From NCBI GenBank assembly GCA_008802785.1, contig VUYT01000002.1, forward strand, positions 496,001-560,000: a DNA stretch of 64,000 nt. Reading direction: 5' to 3'. This document shows, one piece after another, positions 45,006-57,664 of this stretch. Source of the stretch: Symmetrospora coprosmae. Lineage: Eukaryota; Basidiomycota; Cystobasidiomycetes; Symmetrosporaceae. Position 1 is the stretch's first letter; each line of letters starts with the position of its first letter. The position numbers and the translations under genes were made by a program. The notes under the pieces were generated by a model. The model saw only the letters and a list, made by a program, of their open reading frames with translations, was not told where the DNA came from and did not search any database.

Positions 45006-47285
45006 ATGGCGGCTGCTTCACCCATCGGCACTGTGCGGGCCGCGACTGCCCCGCTCCGGATCCGCCTCGCTCGGAGAAGCTACAGCACCACATCAGTGCA
45101 CCGTCAAGCACAGCAGCAACAACACCCGCTGGCTCGTCGCCCCACTCTGGGAAAGCAGCAGCAGCAACAGGGGTCGTCGAATGCCGGAGGAGGAGCCCCT
45201 CCCAAGCAAAGCTGGTCAACGGCGACGGCTCTCATGCTCGCGACCCTTACGGGAGCCGCTGTGCGTGCGCTCACTCTTGCTATGGCAGCTTTCCGCTTCC
45301 CTGACACTCACGCTCCTCCGGCAGACCTACCTCGTCGGCGTCCAATCTTCCTCGACCGCCTCTTCGATCTCCGGAGCCCTGGAGACCCGGCGAAAGCCGA
45401 TACCACCTACCCAAGAGGACTTCGACTCTGCGTTCGCAGAGATCAAAAACTTCCTCCCCGCTGAGCAGATCTCGACAAACCGGGAAGATCTCATCACACA
45501 CGGAGCGAGCTCATGGACGTACCACGATCCAAAGGTGCTCCCTGGAGCGGTCCTCTACCCAAGGCATACAGAGGATGTCGTCGGCATCGTCAAGGCCGCA
45601 CACAAGTACTCGATCCCCATCGTGCCTTTCTCTGGCGGAAGTGAGTTCGCCTAAGCCTCGTCTCTTCAGCTGCAGTCGGCTGACCGGCCGTCATCTCCGC
45701 ACCGGGATAACAGCCAGCCTCGAGGGCCACTTTGACGCGCCCGCCTTCCCGCTCAAACAAGGGCACGAGAAGAAAGAGGCCATCCCGCTCGAGGATCTCA
45801 AGACCGGCCCAACGTTTGTCGTCAACTTCAGCGCAAACATGAGCGAGATCCTAGAGGTGCACGAGACGGACATGGACGTCGTCGTGCAGCCTGGAGTGCC
45901 GTACGAGCAGCTCAACGAGGACCTCAAGAGCAAAGGTCTCTTCTTCCCAGTGGATGTGAGTCGAGCCATCCTCGTCTGATGCGATGCGGACCCCGACCCT
46001 GACGCTTCTCCGTTGGTTCAGCCTGGACCGGGGGCAGAGATTGGCGGGATGATTGGGACGGGCTGTTCTGGCACAAACGGTGAGTTCCCTTACGTGCTGC
46101 TGCCGCTTAGCCACCTCAGCGCTGTCTTACATCGCCACTCTACTCGCTTCTGCGCTGTACTGCAGCCGTGCGTTACGGCACAATGCGCGAGAACGTCCTC
46201 AGCTTGAAAGTGGTCCTGCCCAACGGCGAAATCATAAAGACGCGGTCCCGGGCACGCAAGTCGTCCGCGGGTCCGGATCTTACAAAGCTATTCGTGGGAA
46301 GCGAAGGCACGTTGGGCCTCGTGGTCGAGGCGACGCTGCGGCTGGCCCCGCTGCTGCCGAATGCCGTGGCCGTGTCGTCGTTCCCGAGCATACAGGCCGC
46401 CGCAGACACGGTCGCCGAGGTCGTGCAGAACGGTATTGCCGTGCAGTGTATCGAGATTCTCGACGACACTATGATGACGGCCATCAACCGCGCAGAGGCT
46501 AAAAACAAGAACGCCCGCCAGTGGCGCGAGGAGCCAAGCCTGTTCTTCAAGTTTGCCGGGTCTGATGAGCAGATCAAGCTCGACATGAAGCGCACCAGTG
46601 CGTGGACCGTTCTTTCGCTGCTCTTTGCCCTGCCCCGTTACGACACGCTGACTGCGCTTCCCCCTTCTCATTCTCATAGGCGATATCGTCAAGCGCAACA
46701 AGGGCGCAAAGCTCATCACCGCGACGACCGAGCAGGAGAAGGAGGACCTCTGGCGCGCGCGGAAGGTCGCACTCTGGTCGGCGCTCGAGTACCACCCGGG
46801 CTCGAGGTGCTGGACGACCGACGTCTGTGTTCCCATCAGCAAGTTCCCGACGCTGGTCGCCGAGACGCAGGCGGACCTCAAGAGCTTGGACATTGTCGCG
46901 CCAATCGTCGGCCACGCGGGAGACGGGGTGGGCGACTCTCATCTCGTATTGCAAGGTCTTGCGCTGCCTTGAAATGCCCGACGCTAACACGCAACCGAAT
47001 GCCCCCGGCCGATCTGGCCCGCAGAACTTCCACGGCCTCCTCCTCTTCCGCAACCCAGAGGAGCTGGAGCGCGTCAAGATCGGCGTGCACCGCATGATTG
47101 AGCGGGCACAGAAGCTCGAAGGGACCTGCACGGGCGAGCACGGTGTAGGACATGGCAAGATGGACTACCTCGTCAACGAGCTTGGGACAGGGACGCTTGA
47201 CCTCTTGCGCATGATCAAGCGCGAAGTGGACCCGTCCAACATCATGAACCCAGGAAAGCTTGTCAGCATCGAGTATGCAGACTAG
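45006..47285 (+). CDS. D-lactate dehydrogenase (cytochrome), mitochondrial
   Basis: FAD-linked enzyme oxidising D-lactate to pyruvate and passing electrons to cytochrome c. The Arg/Ser/Gln-rich N terminus (RIRLARRSYSTTSVHRQ) followed by a hydrophobic stretch fits a mitochondrial inner-membrane presequence. The FAD domain has ITHGASSWTYHDPK, PIVPFSGG joined over an intron to TSLEGHFDAP, PGPGAEIGGMIGTGCSGTN, VRYGTMRENVL and GSEGTLGLVVEATLRL. The C-terminal part has DVCVPISKFPTLV, GHAGDG, NFHGLLLF and EGTCTGEHGVGHGK, ending NPGKLVSIEYAD. About six introns of 60-115 bp. Glycolate or D-2-hydroxyglutarate dehydrogenases are related, but the TSLEGH and GTCTGEHG motifs fit D-lactate dehydrogenase best. 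Confidence 0.93.
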
Positions 47286-47424
47286 TGGCGTGCAGACCGT
47301 CTCTGTCGATCTCAATCTGTATCCGTAGCGAATGGTTCTTTGTACTTCGCAAGCCAGCTCTATGCCCATGAAGCCGGCACTCATCGTCGCATGCTCGTCC
47401 GCCTCTCACCTTTCCGCGAATTCA

Positions 47425-49001
47425 ATGACGCACCAGGCTGGAACGCCGCTCGATCTCGTCGACACAGAGTACTCAGCATGCTCTGTCGCGACGCAACCCT
47501 ACGGCGACCGCTCGCTTATCGCGACAGGTCTCTACCAGATCGTCAAGGATGACTCTGCGGATGGCGCTCAGGATGCCAGCGCTCCAGCGACCAAGCGCCT
47601 CGGGCGCTGCCTACTGTCACGCATAGATGGCAAGGGAAAGCTGTGTGTGTGCAGTCTGTGCTGCATGTCGAGTGTCCTGGACCCCGCTAATGAGGGAGCC
47701 ATCGGGATGCAGCCGAGAGGTGCAGCGGATAGAGACGGCTGCGATCCTGGACATGGCCTGGTGGGTGCGAGCTTGTGCAGGCTCCTGTTTCATCCCTCCG
47801 CTCCCTTTCGTCCCTTTTGACTCGCTGTAGTCGCGGGGCGCCAAAGGTCGAACGAGACCAACTCGTCAACGCTGGCTATCGCAGACTCCGTGGGCCAGAT
47901 CTCGCTTTACGATTACACAGAAGAAGAAGAAGACGGACGAGACGGACAGGTGCGTTGGCAACCTCTTCTGCGTGACCAGGCCTTGGAGCGGGCGTGTGCC
48001 GCTGCCGGTGAATGCAGGACTGAAGTGCGGTGGACCGGCTTTCGTTTGTCCAGCTCGTGCAGCGGCAGACCGTTCAGATCGCAGATCCTTCGCTGCTAGT
48101 GCTCTCGCTAGACTGGGATAACCGACGGTCGAGGTGAGGCGCTCTCTTTCAGTCGACCGACATCGTCTCAGTGAGCGCCTTGGCTGAAGTACCTACTAAC
48201 ACCGCTTTGGCAGGTCGAGCGGCTCTATTGTTGCGTCCATCTCGGATGGCACGATAGCTGTCTTGCGCGGAGAGGCGCAGCTCAAAGTTGAGCAGACCTG
48301 GCACGCTCACGACTATGAGCCGTGGATCGCCGCTTGGGACTACTGGAATCCCCGGAGTGTCTGGACGGGTACGCCGAATGCGAAAGAGACGCTTCGGCCA
48401 GACTGCTGACGAGCGCATGTCCCAACAGGCGGCGACGACTGCAAGCTCAAGCTCTGGGACCTGCGGACGGGCACGACGTTCCCTTCCGCTGTGAAGAAGG
48501 ACTTCTCTGCGGGCGTGACTACGATACAAAGTCATCCTCTCGCCGAGAACATATTTGCAGTTGGCAGGTGCGTGTCGGCATTAGCTGTCTTCCTGGAAGC
48601 TGCTTGTCGACCTTGATCTCCCTGCGCCCTTGCACACCAGCTATGACGCCACTCTGCGCCTGTTCGACCGACGCAACATCAAGCAGCCTCTTGTCGAGCA
48701 CAATGCGGGTGGCGGCATATGGCGCGTCCGTTGGCATCCAAGCAATTCCGACAAGCTCCTCCTGGCGTGCATGCACGACGGCTTCAAGATTATCACCGCA
48801 GAAGACGGCTTTTCGCGCTGTGTGACCACGACACGATTCGATGAGCACGGCAAAGACGCCCTGGCATATGGTGTCGACTGGTGCGGATCTGCTGGAAGCA
48901 AAGGAGTTGGGGCAGGAAGCGCACGTCCACCGGCAGGGGAGACAGTCGCTTCCTGCAGCTTCTACGATCACCAGCTCCGCACCTGGTCTGCGGCGATGTG
49001 A
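47425..49001 (+). CDS. DPH7: Diphthine methylesterase DPH7 (WD40 protein)
   Basis: WD-repeat enzyme that demethylates methylated diphthine on elongation factor 2, allowing the last step of diphthamide synthesis. Motifs in order: PLDLVDTEYSACSV (family start), REVQRIETAAILDMA, LAIADSVGQISLYDY, IVASISDGTIAVLRG, WHAHDYEPWIAAWDYW, GGDDCKLKLWDLR, GVTTIQSHPLAENIFAVG, YDATLRLFDRR, GGGIWRVRWHP and LLACMHDGFKII. The strong block from GGDDC to HDGF is typical of DPH7. About six short introns. The start at 47425 is chosen because the family begins just before DTE; in-frame ATGs at 47332 and 47362 would add up to 31 codons. It follows the D-lactate dehydrogenase gene closely on the same strand. Confidence 0.88.
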
Positions 49002-49017
49002 CCCGAACATCCTGGAG

Positions 49018-52000
49018 TCAATGCTCTTCCTCTTCCTTCCCATATCGTATGGCTTCGTACTCTTCATGCCCGTCCTCGCCCATCCCGTTCATATCCGGCT
49101 CGCCAGGTTCGAGGAGACTGCTCTCGTACTCGCCGTCCAACGGCAGCGCGTCCATCGGCTGGGACCCATCCTGCCCTTCCGCATCGTCATCATCGTTCTC
49201 CTCCACATCCATGTCGAGGACCTCGAGCGTCTTCCCGCCATTGCCGAGAACGCAGCCTACGCGCCGGCCTTGCCGCCCGTTGAGAGCAAACTGGAGCGGC
49301 TCGAACTCGAGAGGGAAGTGGTGTACGCGCGCTGTCGGCAAGGGATCACGCTCCTGTCGCGCATTGGCGTAGCCAGTACTCAGTCGGCCGTAGATATAGA
49401 TAACCGACGAGGAGACCTCGGCACGCACCTGAAACTGCTTGAAGCTGAGCTCATCGGCATCGAGTCTTTCCAGCTCTAGCTGACCGTACTTTATCGTGGC
49501 CAGGCAGTGCCTCGAGCCTGGGGAGACAATGGTAGACTTAGACAAATCCTCTAGATGTGCCGAGGATCTGCTCACTGGCAGAGTAGTGCTGCTTGAACCG
49601 CAGCAGCAAAGCCACCTCTTGATCATCGAAGAACTCAATGTCCAGGATTTGAACGTCGACAAGACTCTGGCTGAGCGTGCTTGGCGCGTCCAGCAGCAGA
49701 GTGAATGGCATACCGTACAATGCGCCATCATTGTCCGAGCGCAGAACCCAAACTGGAGACAAGCATCAGCGCGAAGCACTTTAAGAAGGTTACTGCGCGC
49801 ATGTAGAGCGCAAGACCAGTCAGCTTGGCCCGACTCACAGGCTTCAGGCGAGTCTGGCTCTTCGGCCAGGACGCCAGGCGGTGTCTCGCATGCTATCCAG
49901 TGGCTCGTACCGTCGTCAGGTACGGGAGCGCCGACGACGCGAGATGTGATCTTGGTCGGATCTCGAGCCAGGCCGAGCGCAGCGAGCGAGTCATCCTCCT
50001 CTCGCTCCTCCGGACGCCACGCAACCACAGGCCGGACATCCTTGATGATTGCGCTCTCGCCCACAGAGCGGAAGGAGCGCTCGCACATCGCGGCGAGCCG
50101 CTGACTCAGGGTCGAGAGGTAGTAGGGGATGGGCAGCTCCGTCGCGATGACAGGCGCGAGCAGTGCGGGGTCGATGGCGCTCGCTGAGGCCGACTTCCGG
50201 CGCGTATTGGCGGACGCGGAGGAAGGAGGGGCAGGGGGAAGCAAAGCGGGTGCATCGGTGAACAGGCGTTCCTGCTCCATTTGGAACGGCTTGCGGAACC
50301 CCGCCTCTCCGCCGATAGGGTGAATGCCCACTGGATCAGCAGCCTGGGCCGCTCCGCTGCCCCTGTCGAATGCTTCTTGACCTTCGTCAGCTGACAGCGT
50401 AGCTAGCAGGTCTGCTAAGCCTTGCTCGCCTTCTTCCTTGACGTGCGAAGTTTTCCCCGCCCTCGTCTGCGCCGCTAGCCATGCCTCCATCGCTGGTACG
50501 TATCGCCCGGTATCTTTGGCCCACTCGACCTTGACGAGCGGGTCGATCGGGTTCTGCGGAAGCTTGGTTTTGATGTATGTCATCACGGCAAGCACGTCGT
50601 GCTTGGGTGCGGGCCGGCTGTCGGAATTGGCCTCGAGTCCTGCGATCCGCTCGAGCTCGTACTTGAGCCAGCCTGCAAACGCGCGGAAGCCAATCTCCTC
50701 CTCGAGAGCGAGCGCCTCGAGGTGCGAGGCGCGCTTCATGAGGAGTTTGACCAGAGCAATGCATTCTTCGATCTGGGACAGGTCGAGGTGGAGATGCGCG
50801 AACCTCTTCTGCCTGTGACAGGCCAGAGGTGCGCTACCGATGGATCAGTCGTCGCGTCGGTACGGCCGCGTCACAGACCATGGGATGGCAGGGAGGGGAC
50901 ATGCGCACCACATGGCCCAGCCGCGGAGCTGATTAAGCCAAATCATCAGCCTCTCACAGACTGGCAGGATGCCTTGATAAGCCACGTTGCGGAGCTTGAT
51001 GACAGCCTTGATAGCGAGACCTTCCCATCTTTCGAGGTTCTATGAGCAGCACTCAGATGACGCCCATCCGGTGCGGTCAGCCCCGATCACACTGTGTCGC
51101 GTGGCAGTGGAGAGCGACAACCCACCCGTTCAGTGTTCTTGCCCGCCAGGTAGTCATGCATACTGCTAGTCCCGGGCCGGCCCGTGAGCAGGAGCAGGAG
51201 CAGCTGCAGCTCTGGATACGTCTCGCAATCGTCTTTGAGCCTGTCGAGCCACTTGACTTGCAGCTCGCGCGCCTCTTCCCATGCTTTGCGCGCCTCGTCG
51301 AAAGCCTCGAGGGCGTGTGCGAGCAGACTTTTCATCTGCGTGGCGGCGCGGGCGAGGAGCGTGATCTCGCTCGAGGGGAAGGAGGGGAGCTCGATCGTGC
51401 AACGCAGGACGTGTTGCACGTCGCCAGAGCCGTGGCCTGTTGTCTTGCCATTCGGAGATGATGTGCTGCGCGCACTCAACGCTGCGTGTATGACGGCAGG
51501 GAGCTGTGCGGCTGCTGCAGCTGCCGGTGCAGCGGGTGGGGTCGGGACAGACACGAGAAGGGAGAGCTGCAGTGCATGCCGAGGATACTGGGAAAAAGGT
51601 GTGCGAGGGTGCGAGAGTGTCTGCTGGACGAAGCACGAGATGATGTCTGTGTGCTTGCCGAGTGCGATGCTGCCCAGACTGATGGCCCCGCCGAGGAGTA
51701 AGTGGAGCCGGCCCTTCTCGTCTCCGGCTGTGAGCAGGGTCGGGTTGTCGGCGAGCCGGTTGTGCTCGGCAATGGCTTCTTCGCTGCCATTGATACCTGC
51801 GATAGGGTAGCCCGTCAAGGTGGGATCGTTCTCGCTCTCGTCTCCTGCGGTTGGCTCGTCGTGACCGGGAGATAAGGGTGATGTCCGAGCCAGCGTCGGG
51901 AAAGGCGGAATGGGCAGTGGCACCGCTGGCACGTATGGCTTCTGGAAACCGGGGAGAAACGGGTTGGCAAAAATATTGGTCTTCTTGCTTCAAGATGACG

Positions 52001-52927
52001 AGGAGCCATTGCACAGTATCAGCCTGATTGCCCTCTCAAATGATACCAAGTACCACAACTCACGCCTTGACATTAGCATCATCAGCCTGCTGCACGATAG
52101 CAGGCAGACCAGGCAAAGCGTTGCCGAGCTCTTCGGCCATGATCTTCTCGCGCTTGATTCGCTGTTCAGGCGGGATGCATTCCTGCCAGGAGACGAGGTA
52201 GAGCGAGTTTGGAGATGCTGACAATGACGACGAAGCTGACGAGTCTGAGCTAGCGAGAGGGCTGTTCGAGAGAAGGGTTTTGCCATCGTGCACAGAGTAG
52301 AGGCGCAGATTGGTAGTCGAGGAGGCGAAGGCTAACATCTGTCCTGCAGTTCGAGGATGGATAGCGTGAGTGCCCGTGTCGAGTGTGTTGGTCGATTTTG
52401 CAAGCACATTGCTGATGCAGCATGAATGAAGCAGCGAACGCACCATCTGGCGCCCACAAGACACTCTCGGGCAGCCTCGGCTGGATGTAGATCTGGCGAT
52501 TCGCAGACATGGCTCCGCTCGTCCTCGCTTTTCCGCCCACGGTGCCTTTTCCACCGCGTCGGCGCGAAGATGACGACGCTGCAGCTTTGCCTGACCCGGA
52601 AGTGTCAGTAGCTGGACCTGACAACTGATTTGGTGCGAGAGGAGCCGTCTCCTCGAAAGTCGCGTGCCAGACGCGCGACGACGATGTTGCTGCCGAATCC
52701 GCTGCATTGTTCGAGACCGACGCAGACGCAGATGCAGACAGACGGTAGAGCTGGAGCGATGCCTCTGTCGAGCCAGAGTTTGTGGGCGAGCTCAGCAGGG
52801 AGACGTCCATGGTTGGGCAGCATGACGAGAGGTGGAGGATGATGGGGGCAGGGTCAGCGAGGTGGATGGTGGAGAGGGAAGGGAAGGTGGTGTTCGGAGG
52901 GAAGGGGGAAGGCTCGGTGTTGTCCAT
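49018..52927 (-). CDS. APC4: Anaphase-promoting complex subunit 4
   Basis: Scaffold subunit of the APC/C ubiquitin ligase that drives exit from mitosis. The N terminus starts MDNTEPSPFPPNTT and enters a WD40-like propeller (PESVLWAPDG, then LAFASSTTNLRLYSVHDGK). The long helical domain has NPTLLTAGDEKGRLHLLLGG, YPELQLLLLLLTGRPG, LAGKNTER, KWEGLAIKAVIKLRN, IEECIALVKLLMKRASHLEAL and FRAFAGWLKYELERI. The C terminus returns to strand-rich sequence (LQFALNGRQGRRVGCVLG, KTLEVLDMD) and ends in an acidic tail. At least six introns. The order propeller, helical bundle, strand-rich end and the ALALEEEIGFRAFAGWLKYE block are characteristic of APC4. Convergent with DPH7, 16 bp between stops. Confidence 0.88.
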
Positions 52928-53124
52928 CGCGCTGCCTGTTCTGCGTCAGTTCTTGCCCATAGCAATGATATGATGTAAGCTGGTTGTTGGCAGCGAGAGA
53001 GAGTGCCGAGCGCGCGAGCGCGTTATGCTGTCGGGTAGTGTGGACGGGGGTCAGCTCTGCTCCAACAGGTCGTCGGGCAACGGCAGCGACACTCGGATAG
53101 CAGTCCCATATCATACTCACGACC
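52928..53124. promoter_or_regulatory. Bidirectional promoter, APC4 and CSN7
   Basis: 197 bp between the divergent starts of two genes that both regulate ubiquitin ligases. No motif is identified by eye. Confidence 0.45.
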
Positions 53125-54859
53125 ATGCATGAGGCCGACTTTGCTGCAACTCAGAGGATCACCGATGTAGGGGTTGGGGGGCCATCCTCCTCCAAGCGCA
53201 TCCAGGAACAGCAACCCTCAAGCAGCAGCAGCAATGCCCCATCCAAGCTGGAACCGTTCCTCCTGCTCGCAAAGAGCGCACGCGGAGCAGGGGCAGCTGC
53301 TCTCATTGACCAAGTCACGGCTGCTCCAGGCGTCTACGTCTTTGCGGAGCTGCTCGACACAAAGGCGATGGCGGAGGTGAACCTTGCGCCTCTCGTCACC
53401 TGCGGCCGTCCCAGGTGAACATCCGCACGAACACACGCTCATGTGTGGCCCCTGTCTTCCTGCTCGCAGCTCGCCAATGCCGACGCACCTCTCGCTCAGA
53501 AGTGGCAACTCCTGAACCTATTCGCTTATGGGAATCTGCTGGACTACAGGAGTGAGTCGGCGTGAGGGCGCATGTGGACGTACGCGAATGGACAGCATCA
53601 CTGGGCTCTCGCCCATGCACGCAGATCTCTGTCTGTCCCGGCACGACGGACAGTCTGAAGCGGAGCGCAGCGCGTCAGCCCGACCCCGTTGACGTTGCTT
53701 GCCCGCGCCCGACTCTTGTTGTACCCCTCCCTTGGCAGAGCACGCCGCATCGCTCCCACCCATCAACGACGCGCAGCTCACAAAGCTCAAGATGCTCACT
53801 CTGGTCGATCACGCCAGCCGGACCCGCTCTCTACCTTTCGGTATGCCCCTGCTTTCACCCACTGCTACGCACTACATGCTGTTCCCCTGCACGCCAAGCA
53901 CGGCGCTGATCTATCAATACCCTATCACCTCGCAGCCACTCTCCTGCAAGCGCTAGAGATGCCTTCGATTCGCGCGCTAGAGGACTTGCTCATCGAAGCA
54001 ATCTACGCGGACCTCCTGGTCGGCCGCATCAACCAGCGCGACCAGGTCCTCGAGGTCGACAGCGTGATTGGGCGTGACGTTGCCGTCACCACTGCTTCGA
54101 CCAACGCAAAGTCTTCTGTGCAGAGCATGATGGCTACACTCGCTGGGTGGCACGCGCGTGTGGGAGACACGCTCGCAAACCTCGACTACCAGCTCGAGCT
54201 CATCCGCAAGCAGGAGTGCGTGTCATTCTTCCTCCTGCAATCTTGCTCGCGTTCCCAGCTACCGGTTTTTGTAGTTCTACGGTCTCCGAAAGACAGCGTG
54301 CTGACGCTCAGCCATCTGCTTCCTCCCCTTGGCAATAGGTCCGCAAACGCCCATGCAGCACAGCAGACGAGCGAGCGCATCTCCAAAGCACTCGCAGACA
54401 TTGCGAAAGCTGCTAGCGCCAAGGAAGGCAAGTCGCACCGGGGAACGGCCAACAGCAACAACGCGATCATCGACCTGGAGGCCGAGTACGGCGGGTCCGG
54501 GGCAAGGTTCGATTCCGGAGACGCCATGGAGCTGGACGATGGTGGAAGCAGGAGGAGGTATGTCCACCGGTTCGCCCGCACGTGAAGCCGGTATCATCGC
54601 TTGACTGATCAGCTCCGTCACCCTCCTCCAGTCCGCAGAAAAGCTCGACCAGGAAGCGCACCAGGCCGTAAAGAGTGTCAGTCAGCAAGCCGCAACAAGT
54701 AGAGCAAGAGCAAGCGAGGGTCCGGTCAGAGGATTGCATGCCGCAGTGCTGACCTGGACTCCAGTAGCTGGCTCATTCGGCCTCAATCGCTACTTGGCCA
54801 GGTGCCTACGACCCTGCGCACCCGCCCCCACTGTATCCATAGCGTGTACTTGTGCGTGA
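53125..54859 (+). CDS. CSN7: COP9 signalosome subunit 7 (PCI domain)
   Basis: Subunit of the signalosome that removes Nedd8 from cullins. After a Ser/Gln-rich start ([14 protein letters not shown]) come [42 protein letters not shown] and the PCI core with [50 protein letters not shown] and [12 protein letters not shown]. The last block (VDxxIGRD) is typical of CSN7. A coiled segment follows ([20 protein letters not shown]). Five or six exons with short introns. The exact C terminus is unsure: after [17 protein letters not shown] the frame stays open to a TGA at 54857, but another intron or earlier end is possible. Confidence 0.82.
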
Positions 54860-55104
54860 GCAGGTTGGCAGTACAAGACTGTAGCAGACGGGCGCATACT
54901 ACTAGCATCTGTGGCCTGCCGTGTGGCGCGCCCATCCAGCATCGGCTTTCTGCGGGGTTGCCAGCTATTAGCGCCAAAACGGGCGACTGGCGGACTGACG
55001 CTATCAGGGCCGGCGATATCGCCTTGGAGCCGCCTCTTCTCCTCTTCCTTCCTACAGCTTCCTCCATCTCCCTCCACCCATCTGCAATTCTCCACCTCTT
55101 CATC
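54860..55104. other. Short intergenic region
   Basis: About 245 bp between CSN7 and the gamma-glutamyltranspeptidase gene on the same strand; presumed 3' UTR and promoter. Confidence 0.3.
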
Positions 55105-57429
55105 ATGCTCCCGGGCTCTTCCTCTCTTCTCGTCGCAGGCACGTGCATGCTGGCCATCCTGCGACCTTCCGCCGCAGCTCCAGCACCAGCGCCCCCGCCG
55201 CAGTTCCAGCGATATGGCACGACGCTCCAGACGATGCAGGTCCTGAACACGACGTCCGGCGCACAGCAGGGGAATAACGCAACCGGGTTCAAGGGAGCCG
55301 CTGCCTCGGTGAGCCGGGCTTCCTAGAGTGTCGTCGTCGCGCCCGTTCGCCGCGATGCATACTGTATGGCTTCAACAGTGCACCGGTCTGACCTCTCCGT
55401 ATTCCGATGCAATGCTTTGCAGGAAGTCGCAGAGTGCTCGCAGATCGCGGTCGACGTCCTGAAGCAGGGTGGCAACGCTGCGGACGGCGTCATCGCGGCC
55501 GCCCTGTGTGTCGGCACTATCGCAGCCTGTACGTGTGCCGCAAGCTATCCCGACCCATCGTCACACGTTTCCTGAACACTTTTCCCTCTGCCTGTCAGAC
55601 CATAGCGGCATTGGAGGCGGCGGCTTCCTCATTGTGCGCTTTCAGGACGATAAGGAAAAGGATGGACATGGCTACTCGACCATTGACTTCCGCGAAGTGA
55701 GTGCTGACGCCTTTCAATAGCGGTACACGAGCGCCACTATACTAACGCTTGATGTCGTTCCGCCCTGCCAGACGGCTCCTGCCGCCTCGAATGAAACAAT
55801 GTACAGCGCTCTCGGACCGGATCAAACAGCCTCCACAGTCGGCGGTCTAGCTGTCGGAGTTCCGGGCGAGCTGAGGGCCTGGGAGAAGCTCCACTCTGAA
55901 TATGGCTCGCTGCCCTGGGCTGATCTGTTCCAGCCGGCCATCAACCTCGCCCGGAACGGCTTCAGGGTCAACCCGGATCTGGCGGCCGCCATCGCCGACT
56001 ACAATGTGACGCAGCTCGACCCGCTCTTCGCCGAGACGTACGCGCCAAACGGCACCATCCTCGTCGAGGGCGACACGGCGTATCGGCTCCGCTTCGCCGA
56101 CACGCTCGAGAAGATTTCGCAGACGTCAGCCGACACGTTCTACAGCGGCGAGATCGCCCAAGGAATCGTGAATACTGTGCAGGCGAACGGAGGCATCATG
56201 ACGCTCGACGATCTAGCTGGGTACGAGGCGATCGAGCGCGTTCCGCTCAACATCACCTTCCGCGATCAGCGCATCTTCAGCACCGTTGCGCCCTCCTCCG
56301 GCGCCGTTGTCCTATCGGCACTCAAGATCTTTGAGGCTTTCAACGGCTCGTACGGCGTGCAGGAGGATGACCCGACCAACAACGTCACTACTCAGCGTCT
56401 CATCGAGTCCACGCGCTTCGCGTACGGTCAGCGCACGGATTACGGTGACCCGGCGTTCACAGCAAATGTGAGCCGCCTCGAGCGCGAATACATTACCTTC
56501 CCTGTGGCGCAGACGATCAGGGACAGAATGGTCGATGGCAAGTCATTCGACCTGCAGTACTACGAGCCGGAAGAGTATTTTGCGACCCGCGAAGGCGGGA
56601 CGAGCCACCTGGCCGTAGTGGACGGGCAGGGCAACGCCGTCTCGCTCACTACGACGGTCAATCTGTACTGGGGCGCGCAGATCATGACAGAGCAGGGCAT
56701 TGTCCTAAACAACGAGGTCCGCTTCAGCCTGCCGGAGTTGCGGACTGCGAGCGGTATTGAGCTGACATGTGACTAACCCGCCTAATGCAGATGGACGACT
56801 TCTCCTCACCCGGTCAGACCAATTCCTTCGGCTTTGCTGCTTCGCCTATCAACTACATCGCACCGGGCAAGCGCCCACAATCGTCCATTGCTTCATCTAT
56901 CGCCGAGAATCTCGAGACGGGTAAACTGACCATTGCTACCGGATCGGCCGGCGGTAGTCGCATTATCGTGCGTATGGCGCGGCAATGCACCAGACAGATT
57001 CGACGGAAGACTGACTATATGTGAATCACCCGAACATACCAGACGGCTACACTGCAGGAGCTCTATCATCACATCAACCAGGGCAAGAACGCCTCAGAGG
57101 TGTGTACCGCATACTCACTCAGAGCAGCTGCTTCCCCTCTTGCTGATCTTCCTCATCGCATCGCAATGGTCATTGTTCAGTGCGTCCACTCCCCGCGGTG
57201 GCATGATCAGCTCTCAGGGCCAACCTACCTGGAGCTGCCGGCTCCCGCACTCGGTCTCGCCGGCTTTAGCAATGCGACGGCAGCCTATCTGAACCAGACC
57301 GTCGGCTACGACATCGTCTATCAGGGCGTGTCAGGCAGCACGTCTCACGTCATCGTGCGCGGCGCGGACGGCCTGCTCGAGGCTGCGAGCGACCCACGAA
57401 AGCCAGCCGGGGCCGGAGCAGCGTTCTGA
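55105..57429 (+). CDS. Gamma-glutamyltranspeptidase (glutathione hydrolase), secretory
   Basis: Autoprocessed enzyme that cleaves glutathione and transfers the gamma-glutamyl group. A signal peptide (LLVAGTCMLAILRPSAAAP) leads the protein. Large-subunit blocks are QIAVDVLKQGGNAADGVIAA, HSGIGGGGFLIVRF, STVGGLAVGVPGELRAWE and SGAVVLSALKIFEAF. The conserved self-cleavage and catalytic site is GGTSHLAVVDGQGNAVSLTT, whose Thr after GG would become the N terminus of the small subunit. Then MDDFSSPGQTNSFG, TGSAGGSRII and a C-terminal exon ending PAGAGAAF. Six short introns in plausible places. Location is the vacuole lumen or outside the cell; sequence alone cannot choose. Confidence 0.94.
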
Positions 57430-57664
57430 AGCGGTAGAGCAGTTCGTGCTGAGAGCAACAGATAGCAATCCGATATAGCTCATACGGTGTACAGACATGA
57501 TGTCGCGTACGAAAGCTACACATATGCTACATTGCACTTCCCTTCCTTCCATTGACCTCCTTCCACCGACCTCCATCGACGTTCCAAGCCAAGCAGGCAG
57601 CCTACTTAAATACTCCCTCTGACATCCCAGCTGCTGACCCCCCTCGTGCTCGAGAATCACAGCC
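57430..57664. other. Short convergent intergenic region
   Basis: About 235 bp between two convergent stops; presumed 3' UTRs. Nothing else seen. Confidence 0.3.
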
